Assembly (NCBI GenBank): GCA_027475525.1
Contig: JAMWFC010000070.1
Location: forward strand, 372,001-436,000
From: Macrolepiota albuminosa
Taxonomy: Eukaryota; Basidiomycota; Agaricomycetes; Agaricales; Agaricaceae
Length of the DNA stretch: 64,000 nucleotides
Direction: 5' to 3'
Within the stretch, counting starts at the first letter, position 1, and each line of letters starts with the position of its first letter. The notes beneath the pieces are model-generated. The model had not been told where the DNA came from and made no database searches. It saw only the letters and a program-made list of their open reading frames with translations. Below, piece by piece: positions 47,737 through 59,319 of this stretch. Position numbers and translations under genes: made by a program.

Positions 47737-50700
47737 TCGTCTTGACGTAGCTGACTCTCTTCTCAGCTCAATCTTTCCGACTTCCAGCTCCTCAAACTCA
47801 TCGGCCATGGATATAGTGGCCTGGTCTACCATGTTCGAGAGAAGATCTCGGACAAGTCGTTCGCTCTCAAGATCATCAGGAAAGGACAGTCAAATGACTC
47901 CAGGATCCTCCTCGAACAAGACATTCGGACAAGTCGTTCGCTCTCAAGATCATCAGGAAAGGACAGTCAAATGACTCCAGGATCCTCCTCGAACAAGACA
48001 TCAACGAAGTCTCTCTGGCAGTCCCTATGTCCTTCCTCTCTTGGCATCCTGGCACGACAGTGAGAACTTTTATCTTGTATCCGTCCGTCGTCTTTTCCTG
48101 GCTCCTCGCTTCCAAATCTAATCTCCTATCCAGAACATTTGTGGCGGACAGGACATGGACTACAATCTGTCCATGTGCGGTCCATTCAATGAGGACCGTG
48201 CGCGGTTCTATGCTGCAGAGCTCGTCAGTCTTGTCTTCGTTCCTACCTGCAGAATATCTGCTGACCTCCTGACTAGCTCGTCGCTCTCGAAGATCTGAAG
48301 GCTCACAAAATCTTGCATCGAGATATCAAGCCGGGAAACATTCTCTTCACGACGCAAGGCCATATCCGGCTCATCGATTTTGGTCTGGCAACGAGGGTCA
48401 AAGCTTCGCCTGTTACCCACTCTTCACGACGCAAGGCCATATCCGGCTCATCGATTTTGGTCTGGCAACGAGGGTCAAAGCTTCGCCTGTTACCCAATAC
48501 ACATTCAATGCTGATCCCTCCGCATGTTCGGGTCGTTTACGATCCCCGACCCCGATTTTACCTCTGCGGAGAGGGTCGGTACGCCCTCTTATATGTGCCC
48601 TGATCAACATTTAGGTCGACCCTACTCATTCGAGGGCGATCTGCATCTTTCGGTGTTACGATTTACAAATGCTTACTGGTCGGGTGAGTTTTGTTCAATC
48701 TCCATTCTTGAAGTAATAGCTGATTACAGACGGTAGCTTCCATTCGGAGAAGGTGCACAAACGCGGGAGGAAACACTTGTAGCCGTTTGCTGTGAGCAGC
48801 TCGTCTTCAGGTCCGAGGATAAAGTCTCTGCAGAAGCTCGCGATCTCATGTCGAAGCTTCTCGGACGGGATTCCAAAAGCCCTGCCCAGCTGGAGGAGAT
48901 TATGAACCATTCTTGGTTCGCTGGGGTGTGAGCATACGCTTGACTTCTCGTGTCTTTTGGTTATTGATTCCTATTTTCTTAGCTGCTGGGACCGCGTCAG
49001 GGCCCAGATGATTACGCCGTCGTGGAAGCCCTATTTTTCTGCTTTACCCAACATGAACGTCTCGCTCGAGGCATACGAAGGGGAACCCTGCTCGCCTGAT
49101 CCATACCCGGGCTTCAATTACATCTCACCCGAGTTTTTGGCCATGAGAACCCACAAAGACGGAGGTCTGTTGAATAGGCTGTCCAAGTTGTTTTCACGAG
49201 ACCAGCTTCCATTCTCCACTGTTACGCCTCTGTCAACTTTGTCTTTGGCAGCCTCGTCCAGAAATCAGTCTTCCTCGGCACCTGCCACACCTTTGTCAGC
49301 TCTGTCAGCCTCTCTCCGCGGTCAGCCTCCCTCCTCGCCTGCAGTTACCTCGTCCACGTTTTCGTCGGCTCCGTCAGCCTCTGTTCCACGGTCATCGGCC
49401 CCGCCCTCTGTGATAGCTTCTTCAGCGTTTTCATCGGCTCCGTCAGCCTCTGAATCGCAGACATTAGCCCCACCCCCCGTGGTGTCTTCTTCGACGTTTT
49501 CGCCTGCTCCTTCAGCCCCGGTAACGCGGTCACTGGCCCCACCCCCAGCGGCATCTTCTTCGGCGTTTTCGCCGCAGTTGTTGGTCCTTCAGCCCCGGTA
49601 ACGCGGTCACTGGCCCCACCCCCAGCGGCATCTTCTTCGGCGTTTTCGCCGCAGTTGTTGGTCCACGCCGTGTGGTATCTTTTTCAGCGTCTTCTAGGGC
49701 GTATGCTAGGCTGTGTCCACCGCCGACCCCTCCGCCTGATATCCCGCTTCCGCCTCTCCCTACGGAAGTGGAGACGTCCCGCGTGGCCTCTTCTTCGCCT
49801 ATGAATCCCGAGGATGATCCCTCTGTTGCTCGCGGTGCCCTTCCTCCATTACATATCCGGAAGCAGCTTCTTAAGCGGGTCCCGGCGCCGAAGAGGGTCA
49901 GACCGATCGAGGGTGAGATGGTGCTCACGCCCCATGTCACTATCACTCCTGCGGAGGATGATGCAGGAGAGACGCCGATGGATTCAACGCCTGCCTTGCA
50001 GGCACCTCTTAAGGACGTGACCAACCAGAGGTATCTTTCTCCGAGTGACGCTGAGCGTCCGGCTTTTAATCCGGTCCTTAAACCGGGGCATCGAGTCAAG
50101 CTTTCTGCCCCACCGAGACGAGCCAAGCGTGCGCAGAAGGAGAATGCGTCTCTCCAAGGTCCGGAGCCGAAGCCGAAGCCAGAGCCGGAGCCGAAGGTGA
50201 AGGGCGTGCGCAGAAGGAGAATGCGTCTCTCCAAGGTCCGGAGCCGAAGCCGAAGCCAGAGCCGGAGCCGAAGGTGAAGGCGAAGGTGGCCCGCACGCCT
50301 CCACTGCGGTGTTCATGTTACCGCCCAAGTCTGTGCCTTTGCCATTGGTGATGCCGGTTTCTTCGCACATGCAAACACCTCAAAAGGTTACGAAAGATGA
50401 AGAACGTGTCTCAGCCCCCGTCGATGAACAAGCCAAAGCCAGTGAAGTCTGTGTCTTTAACGCCAGTGAAGCCGCCTTCTGCACCTCCTCAGACGCCCAG
50501 AAAGGTCGCCTCGAAGGATACGTCGAAACCTTCACCGAAGACGTCTCCGCCGAAGCCTACAACACCTAAGGTGAAGCCGGCATTTAAAGTGCCCGTCAAG
50601 GTTTCCGAATCGAAACTCAGCACGCCTCCAGGATCGGTAAGAAAGAGATCTAACGTGGTAGCAAAGACGTCAACGTCCCCTGCGTCCACTTGCTCTGTTG

Positions 50701-51329
50701 ATGTTACTAATGTTGAAGATGTCTATCCTCGGCCTTTGGTCCGGGCTGACACTCTTGTCCACCCCGCCCTTGCATTTGCAGATGCGAAGGAGAAGCCGGT
50801 TGATTATCCCCGGCCACCTGAGGGTGTTAGTCAGTCAAAGGCGTCAACTCTATTGAAACCGCTTAGCATCGAGGAAGCCTTCGCCCCTCCACCTGCCTCT
50901 CCTCCAGGATCGAAGGCTTCGCCGAAGAACGTGGCGCCAACGACAAGATTCACGTCCGCACCTCAAGCCTGCGGCGTCCTCAACCTCTCATCTGAAGCAT
51001 TCTCTAAGGAATCTCTGGCTGGTTTCTACGGGCTCTCGAATCCGCGAATCAACTTGGACCCTCAGGAGCTCAAGGGGAGGGCTGACGAGATATTTGAGCG
51101 CGCTCGGTCTTCTGCGATCAGGGATATACGAGAATCGCCGTACCTTTCTGCTCGCAAAGCTCCCCCGCCGATCAGAGTCGGGCCTCATTATGCGGGTGAC
51201 CTTCCTGGCCCGTCGCCTACTGGGATCATCAGCGGTCTGAGGCGGCTCTGGATACGACTCACGATGGCGGTCGGCCGTGCTGTTTCGTGGTTTAGGTATC
51301 GTGGCGAACCGGGTTTTAGTCGGATTTGA
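47712..51329 (+). CDS. Protein kinase with long disordered tail
   Basis: MST, intron, LNLSDFQLLKLIGHGYSGLV, FALKIIRKGQ (VAIK-type lysine), GSPYVLPLLASWHDSENFY, FNEDRARFYAAEL, ILHRDIKPGNILFTTQGHIR (HRDxxxxN), LIDFGLATR (DFG), VGTPSYMCPDQHLGRPYSFE, FGEGAQTREETLVAV, LLGRDSKSPAQLEEIMNHSW. A complete Ser/Thr kinase domain is thus present, followed by KPYFSALPNMNVSLEAYEG and a Ser/Pro-rich tail of over 600 residues with a threefold 23-residue repeat. Four 77-bp duplications (47848, 48343, 49508, 50127) and base losses at 48002, about 48531, about 48643, 49662 and about 50300 interrupt the frame. I cannot assign a subfamily. Its start is 220 bp from the divergent KNR4 start. Confidence 0.75.
47848..48001. 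repeat. 77-bp tandem duplication 13
   Basis: Period 77; kinase N-lobe. A base appears to be missing at its right edge. Confidence 0.95.
48343..48496. repeat. 77-bp tandem duplication 14
   Basis: Period 77; kinase HRD-DFG region. Collapsing restores RVKASPVTQYTFNAD. Confidence 0.95.
49359..49565 (+). repeat. Three 69-bp coding repeats in the kinase tail
   Basis: Three consecutive 23-residue units beginning FSSAPSAS, FSSAPSAS and FSPAPSAP, each followed by an APPP-type stretch and SSS. They are diverged, hence old and distinct from the exact 77-bp duplications. Confidence 0.7.
49508..49661. repeat. 77-bp tandem duplication 15
   Basis: Period 77; kinase tail. A base appears to be missing at its right edge. 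Confidence 0.95.
50127..50280. repeat. 77-bp tandem duplication 16
   Basis: Period 77; kinase tail, Pro/Glu/Lys-rich part. Confidence 0.95.
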
Positions 51330-51429
51330 GACTCTTTTGGTCGCGCTTTCGTGGACGAACGGATGTGGACTCCTGGTGTTCGACTCTGGATTATCTATCT
51401 CTGGTGGTTCTGTGTCCCCTACTTTCTTG

Positions 51430-51615
51430 GACTTCTCTCTCTCTCTTTGACTCTCTCGTGTCTCGTGTCTCTCTTCTCTCTCGTCTTTCTCTCGTCTTTC
51501 TCTCGTCTCTCTCGTCTCTCTCGTCTCTCTCTATCTCTCTTCTCTATCTCTCTTCTCTATCTCGTCTCTATCTCTCTTCTCTATCTCTATCTCTTCTCTC
51601 TCTCTCGTGGCCTAT
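51430..51615 (+). repeat. CT/TCTC microsatellite
   Basis: Long imperfect run of CTCTCT, CTCGT and CTAT units starting about 100 bp after the kinase stop. A second pure (TC)n run lies at 51826-51852. Confidence 0.8.
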
Positions 51616-51967
51616 CTCTGGTATCTCTGGTCCCCTGCTTCTGTCTCTTCTGGCTCCATTTCGAACAAAGAAAAACAAGAAAACAAGAAAAAAAAATAAC
51701 AAATCCCGTCCACACGACTGGCTCTACATCATTGCCATGAGCGAAATCGACGTTGCCTTCAAACACCTCGAAGAAACCGCTCCCCTCTTCGCGCGCGCAA
51801 GATTTTTTACCCTTTCTGGATCTTGGTCTCTCTCTCTCTCTCTCTCTCTCTTCATCAGCATCTGTTGCTTGATCTCTCATTTTTCCTCATTTTTATTTTA
51901 TTATATTCATTTGCCGAACGACTTGGATTGGAAAATTGCGTCTCGCTATTGAGTCGCTACTTGGAAA

Positions 51968-52121
51968 ACGATATACATATACATATAACCATTTTTATTT
52001 ATTTATTGATAATTTATTGATTAGCAGCACTCGTAGTCTTCCTGACGATATACATATACATATAACCATTTTTATTTATTTATTGATAATTTATTGATTA
52101 GCAGCACTCGTAGTCTTCCTG
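51968..52121. repeat. 77-bp tandem duplication 17
   Basis: Period 77; AT-rich DNA downstream of the kinase gene. Confidence 0.95.
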
Positions 52122-52597
52122 CGACTCGGGTGGATACTTATAGAGATTATACGTATAATCTGTTTCTTGTGGAGTTGAATTATATTATCATCTTGCTTGT
52201 GGACTTTGTACCCCTGAGATGGTCTGTGGACCTTGTGTGTTTTTAGCAGATGATAATGTACGTACGAATAGAAGACGGGGCGTTGTGGCGCTTTGATCGA
52301 TTTCGGAGGTTCTTCGTTAGTGAGGCGGTGCGTTTGTATAGTCTGTAAGTCTTTTCTTTCCTGGCGTTTGCGCAGGTGTGTAGAATCGGATTGATGCTGT
52401 GTTGACCCAGGCGACTTGACTCTGCCAGTGAAGTGTTGGGACAGGAACAAGTGCGGACTGGCAAATCTCGCCCATAGACCCATGTACGTTATCGTATACT
52501 GTGTACCATACATACCATCTTCGAACTTGTCGAAAAATCCCGCAAACAAAAACCCATCTTCATAAATGCACGTCGCCGAACCCACCCTTGGAATCAA
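52091..52597 (-). CDS. Hypothetical ORF, 168 residues
   Basis: The frame begins MIPRVGSATCIYEDGFLFAG and FFDKFEDGMYGTQYTITYMG. It reads through part of a 77-bp duplication, so the C-terminus is unreliable. The N-terminal 60 residues look protein-like, but no family is recognised. Confidence 0.2.
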   Translation of the reverse strand: MIPRVGSATCIYEDGFLFAGFFDKFEDGMYGTQYTITYMGLWARFASPHLFLSQHFTGRVKSPGSTQHQSDSTHLRKRQERKDLQTIQTHRLTNEEPPKSIKAPQRPVFYSYVHYHLLKTHKVHRPSQGYKVHKQDDNIIQLHKKQIIRIISISIHPSRRKTTSAANQ

Positions 52598-52729
52598 GCC
52601 CCGGTGCGTCTACTTGAATGCAAGTCCCAATCACCCTGGTCTAGAGTCACTTCCGAACCCACCCTTGGAATCAAGCCCCGGTGCGTCTACTTGAATGCAA
52701 GTCCCAATCACCCTGGTCTAGAGTCACTT
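52576..52729. repeat. 77-bp tandem duplication 18
   Basis: Period 77; start of the hypothetical minus-strand ORF. Confidence 0.95.
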
Positions 52730-53436
52730 CGTCAATGAATATAAAGAATGCAATCTCTAGGACTTTTCGTGTCATATGTACGTAGTTTCAGGAAGTGTAT
52801 TTGATAATTCATTGGCTTGCTGACACTGCGCCGGTGGGCAAATGGCTCCTTCCGGGGCTCATTCCGTGCAAGTGTCGCTTGGAATCGTTGGTAGTTCGTT
52901 GTCGTTGATTCGAAGAGAGGAAAGAGTCTGGACTTTTTCTTTTGATTGCAGAGCTGGCGTGGGACTTGGGGGGGAGGACGTTCAGATTGTTCGGGGCCAG
53001 TGGGTTACCTCGGTCGGAGGTAATAGAGGGGCACATTCAATTTAGAAAGTATGTATGAAGATAATGTGACGTGAAGTTTGAGCGATGTCATCGCTAGGAG
53101 TCTTGTCACGAAAGTATCTTGCGAGACGACGCTGACCGGTGCTAATCTTCGAAATCTCGCTTGTTGCGAGATAACAGATAACCCAATGACCTCGTGCAAT
53201 TATCACCCGAAAATCAACACTATTAGCCGTTATGGACGTAAGCATCAGGTTGGATAATTCAACAGAAGCAAGAGAAAGCATGTATACAAGCAAATGAAAC
53301 ATGACAGCAATATTCGAAAACTGAAATTGTGCCGCATTCGACCGTCGTTCGCTTTCTGCGTGTTGCTACTTCAAAGAGCAATGCAACAGGTATCATTAGA
53401 AAGTCTGTACATCGTATACACTTGCTACAATAGATA
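52730..53436. other. Intergenic
   Basis: No gene recognised; flanked by 77-bp duplications at 52576 and 53437. Confidence 0.4.
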
Positions 53437-53590
53437 CGTTGTCCTGGGACCTAGGTGCAATTTGCCAAGCCCCTTGAAATTAACTCCGTACCTACTTTGA
53501 TGTAATAGTAATCCGTTGTCCTGGGACCTAGGTGCAATTTGCCAAGCCCCTTGAAATTAACTCCGTACCTACTTTGATGTAATAGTAATC
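53437..53590. repeat. 77-bp tandem duplication 19
   Basis: Period 77; last exon of the second GH88 gene. Confidence 0.95.
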
Positions 53591-55113
53591 GCCTGTAAAT
53601 GTCAAAATATCAGCACTCAAGAAACGGCCGCTAAAGACTTCAAGGTGTTACCATAAGTAATTCCAGTCAAAAATTATTCGCTGGTTTGTTCACTGTGCCA
53701 TTTGATAGAATGCTCTGCCATGGCTCGTTGAACGCGAGTCCAGTGATGGCGTTTATAATCTTGTCGGAATGCATGGCGTCAGACTTTGTCAAGGGGCAAA
53801 GAATTGTGCTTACGTTAATTGCAGAATCAGTGTATAAAGCTGCATTATCTGAGTTCGTTTCCACCTGAGCAAGGAGAAGTAGACCCATTGAAGCGATGGT
53901 CGCAGCGGAAGAGTCTGCTGGACGCGGTGCAGGAACAAGAGGCGCGTTGAAGTCCCTTGAGCGCTGTGTAAGACGAGTACGTGAACAGAAAATGCCATAA
54001 ATTTTACCAAGGGACGATGCCATCGGCGGGAATATTATCGAGGAAATACTTTGCGAGACGACGAGCGGTAATGAGGTAATCAGATTTGTTGGTACGTTTG
54101 TACACTGTTCATATTCGGGAATTCATAGATGGGAAGACGCGGCCGCATTTCAGTAACTCACTATTGGCGAAGCCGTAGATTCCCCACGCTTGACCGCGTG
54201 ACCAGGTGCTGTTATCGGCGAAGCCTTGCGCGGTCCGCTTGCGAATGACGACCCCGGTAGTGGAGTTGTATTCTACGACGTGCCATGTGGACCCTGCATA
54301 GCTTTCAAGGGTCAGTAAGCATCTAGCCCTTTGCTGCTGGACTTGCCATCGTCACGAATATGGTTCTTTATGGTCGTATCAGCATGTGTCATGGCGATGG
54401 TACGTAGCGTCGTGTTCCCTGTAAGGTCCGCGGCATTAAGCAAGAGGTCCAAATTCATCATATTGTCGATGATAACCTTTAGTAGTCAAACTTTGATGAA
54501 GCTATCGACGCAACACTGAAAAAAATTTACTTACCTGAAAGTCGGTAGGATCAGCAGAATCCCAGCTTCGTGTACAACCAACAATAGGGTTAAATCGAGC
54601 TGCCAAAATCTTCGAGAATGCTTTAATCGCGTTCTGCGCTGTCCTGTTATTAGGATTGCTGTCCAAGCTTTAGCACGATACAAAGAGTAGTTTGATTGAT
54701 CGTACACACATCTCGAGTTCCTCTGCAAATGGGAAACTCAAAAACCCCTGATCGTGCCCTTGGTTGTTTCCACCTTCCAACGGCACAAGTCCGGTGCTCG
54801 CTGAACGCCCTAAAGTTACCCAATCGGCTAATGCTAACGCGTTAGCAGGGTTGGCGGGGCAAACGGCTTTACGTGAGTTGAGAGCATATAGGGTGGCAGG
54901 GAAGAAACCGCTCGTCCATGTGTCAGGCGAAAAATATAGCCACGTGCCGGTGGTGGTTGTGTATTGTGGGTACCGAATAGGCTTCGGAAGGGCGTTGTAG
55001 GTTGCTAGGACTTTTTGTGGAATTAGAGGCGAATAAAGCTGTGTGGATATGGACGGAGTGGCAAATGCACCGAGAAAAGGGGCGAGGAGAGTGAGAGTAG
55101 CTGATATACGCAT
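53528..55113 (-). CDS. Secreted GH88-type glycoside hydrolase, second copy
   Basis: MRISATLTLLAPFLGAFATP is a signal peptide. The rest parallels the gene at 247-1831: YFSPDTWTSGFFPATLYAL, VTLGRSASTGLVPLEGG, FNPIVGCTRSWDS, VIIDNMMNLDLLLNAADLTG, STWHVVEYNSTTGVVIRKRT, STWSRGQAWGIYGFAN, FLDNIPADGIVPW, APLVPAPRPADSSAATIA, and the end DYYYIKVGTELISRGLANCT. The intron after HIRDDG is GC-AG here (54294-54346) but GT-AG in the other copy. One T is missing in the run near 53667 (NNF|LTGITYG). The last exon is duplicated by a 77-bp repeat; the copy next to the intron is taken. Confidence 0.8.
54294..54346 (-). other. GC-AG intron in the GH88 paralogue
   Basis: Donor GATG|GCAAGTCC, acceptor ATGCAG|GGTCC. 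The splice restores D-G-S-T-W as in the paralogue, whose intron at the same site starts GTGAGC. Confidence 0.7.
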
Positions 55114-56120
55114 TGTCAAAGGGAAACAGGGAGAACAGTCAAACAAGTTGTGAGCTTGAATGAACAACGACACCTTATAGGGGAAGCGGTACGGACGAAA
55201 ACCGGACCGGACAAGGGAATGAGCTTGCGTAGCCTGACAAAGAGGAAATTCCTCTTTGTAAAGAGACTCATGTGACAGGAAACGTGGTCTCCGACACTGT
55301 GGAGTTGTTTCTCAACGTCTCTTGGTCGATTAGTAGGACAAGAAGTGTATAACCGAGAAGGCTGCAGACGTTGGTATCGGAAATTCCTAGTTTCGTGTTC
55401 TTGATAAGGGCCACAAACCTTCATGGAATAATTTTGCACATATACTTGCCTTGGAGAAAGTATTCCACGTCAAAGTGTCATTATGATCTCTGGACGGAGG
55501 CAGAGAAGACAGTAAAAGGAAAATATAGCAGGCATATAGTATGGGAAGCGAGTCTTGTGGCCAGTGTGGTTGTGATGCACTTCGGATGAACTGTGCGTGC
55601 GGCCGATCGCATCGATATGGATCATTGGATGAGAAGAGATCGATAACGGCAAAGAGCCAACAGCGTCGTTAGCGTTTCATCTTGTTAACCACCATCCTGC
55701 ACCTATTTGCACCTACTCGACGGCATGGCCTTTGTCCCTGCTGGAATGATTCGGACCAATTTGGTCTCCGACCTTGCTTTATTCAAGTTATCACACACAT
55801 GACTGGAGGGAGAACGCAGTGTCGGGGAAGATTGAACGGTCATAGACGGTGTGTAGAGACTAAATGGAGGCTGGTGGCGTGGGGGATTGAATTGCGACAC
55901 AAACAAGCTCGTCGCTTCCTCCGCTGACGACTTGACTGTGACTGAGTCAGGTCAAACCACAGTGACACCTACAATCACTTGCAGGTCACTGGTTTTATAT
56001 CCGGCCTATTAGACGCGCAATCATCCCAATTACTCTCTCTCAATTCAACCTCCACCATCCCTTCCCCAGCCCCCTTCGCTACGCTTCCCGCATTGGCTTC
56101 CTTCTCCAACTCGCATTACC
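55114..56120. other. Divergent intergenic region
   Basis: Upstream of both the GH88 paralogue and the BCS1-like gene. No gene or obvious motif recognised. Confidence 0.5.
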
Positions 56121-59100
56121 ATGGACGCCTTCAAGTCCCTCATTCAGCCACTGGTCGGCGGCGCCGGAGGGTCGTCAGTTGTTGACGGCATGAAGCTCGT
56201 TGTTCTCGGGGGAACCGTAGAAACAGCACGACGAGTGTCCAGCTCTGCATGGTGAGTTTAGTGCCTCTTACACCGTGTCCAACCCTCAACCGAGACGTAT
56301 CTAGGTCTCACTTCGTCAATTGTGAGTAAATTCATATGTACATGCATGGGGGCCCGCATTAGCGACCGCTAGCATCGCCTTCCCTGAGCTGCTACGGGAC
56401 AAGTTATCATTCTTGGCTAATGTGGTGGCATTGTTCTATTGTGTATGTCTCACACGGATATACCCTTGATTGTCGCCGCTGCATGTATTATTAACTGCTC
56501 CTCGTTGTACCCCTCTCGTTGACACGGCCCATCAACTGACCTGTCGCATTTCCCCATTAGCGTTTTTCCTCACGGCCCACTTTTCCGAAGAAGACTATCC
56601 ATATGACTGGCTCATGCTTTGGCTCTCCCGACGCCCGGAATGGCAGCGGTCCCGCGAGTTTGAGACCACCACCCGCACTTCCGGTATAGGCGCCGACACT
56701 GTCGGTTCCTTTGGTGAAGAAGATTTTGAGGACGCTAGTGGTTTAAAGATCACTCCGACTGAGGACGATGATATACCCGGAAAGGTCACAACTCGTGTTG
56801 TGTTCCAACCGACTTTTGACACTACGCACACCATTTATTACCGTGGACATTGGTTGCGCGTGCGGAGGGGGCACAAGACTGATGGCAGTTCAGCAGAGAC
56901 GTTATCCATCAGGTGTGTTGCATAATCAAACTGTGTAGTCACGAGTTCTTATGGCTGCGTCCAGTGTTGTGGCGCGTTCTAACAACATCCTCAAACAACT
57001 CGTTCTACAAGCTAAAAGGGAATATGAGGCGGAAGCGGTGCACCGGGTTCAAATTTACTTTGCTGATTCACATGGGTCGTGGAGATGGACCGACTCTCGC
57101 CATAAACGACCTATGAGCAGCATTGTACTCAATCCTGGCGTTAAAGAGATGCTGCTCAATGATACCAAGGATTTCCTCAGGTCCGAGAAGGTAAATTTTC
57201 GAAATGGCATCTGACCCTGCTTGAAAATTCTCACCATTGACATGCAGTGGTACGCCGATCGTGGTATCCCCTTCCGTCGCGGGTATCTCCTCCATGGTGT
57301 TCCTGGGTCCGGGAAGTCTTCGCTCATCCATGCGATTGCGGGCCAATTGATGCTCGATATCTATGTTGTTTCTCTGTCTGCGTCATGGATATCGGACTCA
57401 ACCCTTACGGCATTGATGGGCCGTGTATGCTCGATATCTATGTTGTTTCTCTGTCTGCGTCATGGATATCGGACTCAACCCTTACGGCATTGATGGGCCG
57501 TGTCCCGCTCGCTGCATTCTTTTGCTTGAGGACCTCGACGCTGCTTTTGTCCGGAGCTCTACGCGCGAGGAAGTAAACAGGACAAGGAGAAAAAAGAAGG
57601 TCCGGAGCTGGAAGGATCGAGCAATAGCAACAGTTGTGGTGTGCGAAGGAGTCGTAGGAATGATCACCTATCGGATGTGAACACTTTGAGTTTGAGTGGA
57701 CTGCTGAATGCTCTTGACGGCGTGGCAGCTGCTGAGGGTCGGCTACTCTTTGCGTGCGTGTCATCGTTATTACATGGACAATTTGCATGCTCATTCTAAC
57801 ACAGAACGACGAATCATCTGGACCGGCTTGATCCTGCTCTATCGCGTCCCGGACGCATGGATGTGTGGATAGAGTTCAAGAATGCTAGCAAATGGCAGGC
57901 TGAGGCTTTGTTTCGAAATTTCTTCCCATCAACTGAGGAGTGTGGATAGAGTTCAAGAATGCTAGCAAATGGCAGGCTGAGGCTTTGTTTCGAAATTTCT
58001 TCCCATCAACTGAGGATGAGCTTGTAATTGAAACCGAGGTTGAAGCTCTTCCCCTACATCCAGCGGAAGCGCTCAGGAGTCGAGTGCGGGGTCTCGCCCG
58101 AGTTCCACCTTGTGGTCTATGTCTCCGTCCTTCTCCTCGTCTTCTGTATCCTCATTCTCTTCGATTTCATCGCCGATTCCGTCGTCTCCTGCTGCAGAAG
58201 CCCCTGTGCTCCCGACTTCGATGACGGCAACGCCACTGCCTCAGTTCGGTGCCAACAACCAAGCATATCTACCGCCCCCTGTAGAGGAGCACATCCTGGC
58301 AAGCAAGCACTCCGCGAAGCCACTTGATGCGGTGACATTGGGTATCCTAGCGAAAAGGTTTGCTGATGGTGTTCCAGAAGAGGAGTTCAGCGTAGCAGCT
58401 CTGCAAGGCTGTGAGTATCTCCTTTCTTCGTCTGTGAGAAGATGGCTCAACGTGCATGAATAGACCTATTAAAGAACAAATCGCAACCTGAGGCTGCTGC
58501 GAATGGTGTAGTTGAGTGGGTCAAGTCGGAGAGGGAGATGCGGGAAAGGCTCAAACGTGAGAAGGAGGCCAGAGAGGAGAAGGCGAAGGCTGAGGTATGT
58601 CCTCGGAGAGGGAGATGCGGGAAAGGCTCAAACGTGAGAAGGAGGCCAGAGAGGAGAAGGCGAAGGCTGAGGTATGTCCTCCCCTGACCGATTCCATTCC
58701 AGTTCTCACATAACAACTCAGCGCGAGAAGAAGCGACAAAAGGCTGCGGAGAAGGAAGCTGAAAAGAAAGAGCTGGAGAAGAAGGAGGAGGAACTAAAAA
58801 AGTTGTGCGAGCTTCTAGCTGCCAAGGTCGAGAAGGAGAATGAGGAGAAGGAGAAGGAGTTGGAAAATAAGGCGAAGTCCGAAGAAGGCTTCTAGCTGCC
58901 AAGGTCGAGAAGGAGAATGAGGAGAAGGAGAAGGAGTTGGAAAATAAGGCGAAGTCCGAAGAAGAAAAGTCGAAGCGATTGCCGCCGAACTAATATCTCT
59001 TGAGCAGGCAGCTGCGAAAGAGGAGATCAAGAAGAAGGAGTTGGAAGTTGAGGAAGCTCGGAAGAAACAGGAAAAACAAGAGGAAGAAGTTGAACCGGAG

Positions 59101-59172
59101 AGCGAGTCGGAGAGCGAGGACAGTGATTGCGAGAACATCCCCCTGCAGACTAAAAAGTCTGCTTGGATTTGA
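56121..59172 (+). CDS. BCS1-like AAA ATPase with coiled-coil tail
   Basis: MDAFKSLIQPLVGGAGG, FFLTAHFSEEDYPYDWLMLW, LSRRPEWQRSREFE, FQPTFDTTHTIYYRGHWLRV and LNPGVKEMLLNDTKDFLRSE form the BCS1 N-terminal domain. The AAA domain follows: YLLHGVPGSGKSSLIHAIAG (Walker A), RCILLLEDLDAAF (Walker B), NTLSLSGLLNALDGVAAAEG, TTNHLDRLDPALSRPGRMDV. Bcs1 inserts the Rieske protein into complex III in mitochondria; basidiomycetes carry many relatives of unknown role. Beyond the domain, a tail of about 250 residues becomes a Lys/Glu-rich coiled coil and ends in an acidic patch (ESESESEDSD). Four duplications (57350, 57863, 58526, 58811) break the frame; single bases are missing at 57504 and 58965. Confidence 0.8.
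57350..57503. repeat. 77-bp tandem duplication 20
   Basis: Period 77; BCS1-like gene between Walker A and B. A base appears to be missing at its right edge. Confidence 0.95.
57863..58016. repeat. 77-bp tandem duplication 21
   Basis: Period 77; BCS1-like AAA domain end. Collapsing restores the frame. Confidence 0.95.
58526..58679. repeat. 77-bp tandem duplication 22
   Basis: Period 77; BCS1-like tail, exon-intron boundary. Confidence 0.95.
58811..58964. repeat. 77-bp tandem duplication 23
   Basis: Period 77; BCS1-like coiled coil. A base appears to be missing at its right edge. Confidence 0.95.
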
Positions 59173-59319
59173 CTAGAAGATGGCGAGGCTCACCCCGCCA
59201 CCGATGATACCATCTGCATCGTAACCCCCAAGAACGTTTCACGATTTGACTAGAAGATGGCGAGGCTCACCCCGCCACCGATGATACCATCTGCATCGTA
59301 ACCCCCAAGAACGTTTCAC
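59166..59319. repeat. 77-bp tandem duplication 24
   Basis: Period 77; covers the BCS1-like stop codon and 3' flank. Confidence 0.95.

Noticed and set aside
51737..51954. ORF starting MSEIDVAFKHLEETAPLFAR after the kinase
   Set aside because: Only about 20 residues look coding before it enters a TC microsatellite; it could be an exon fragment, but there is no support for a gene.
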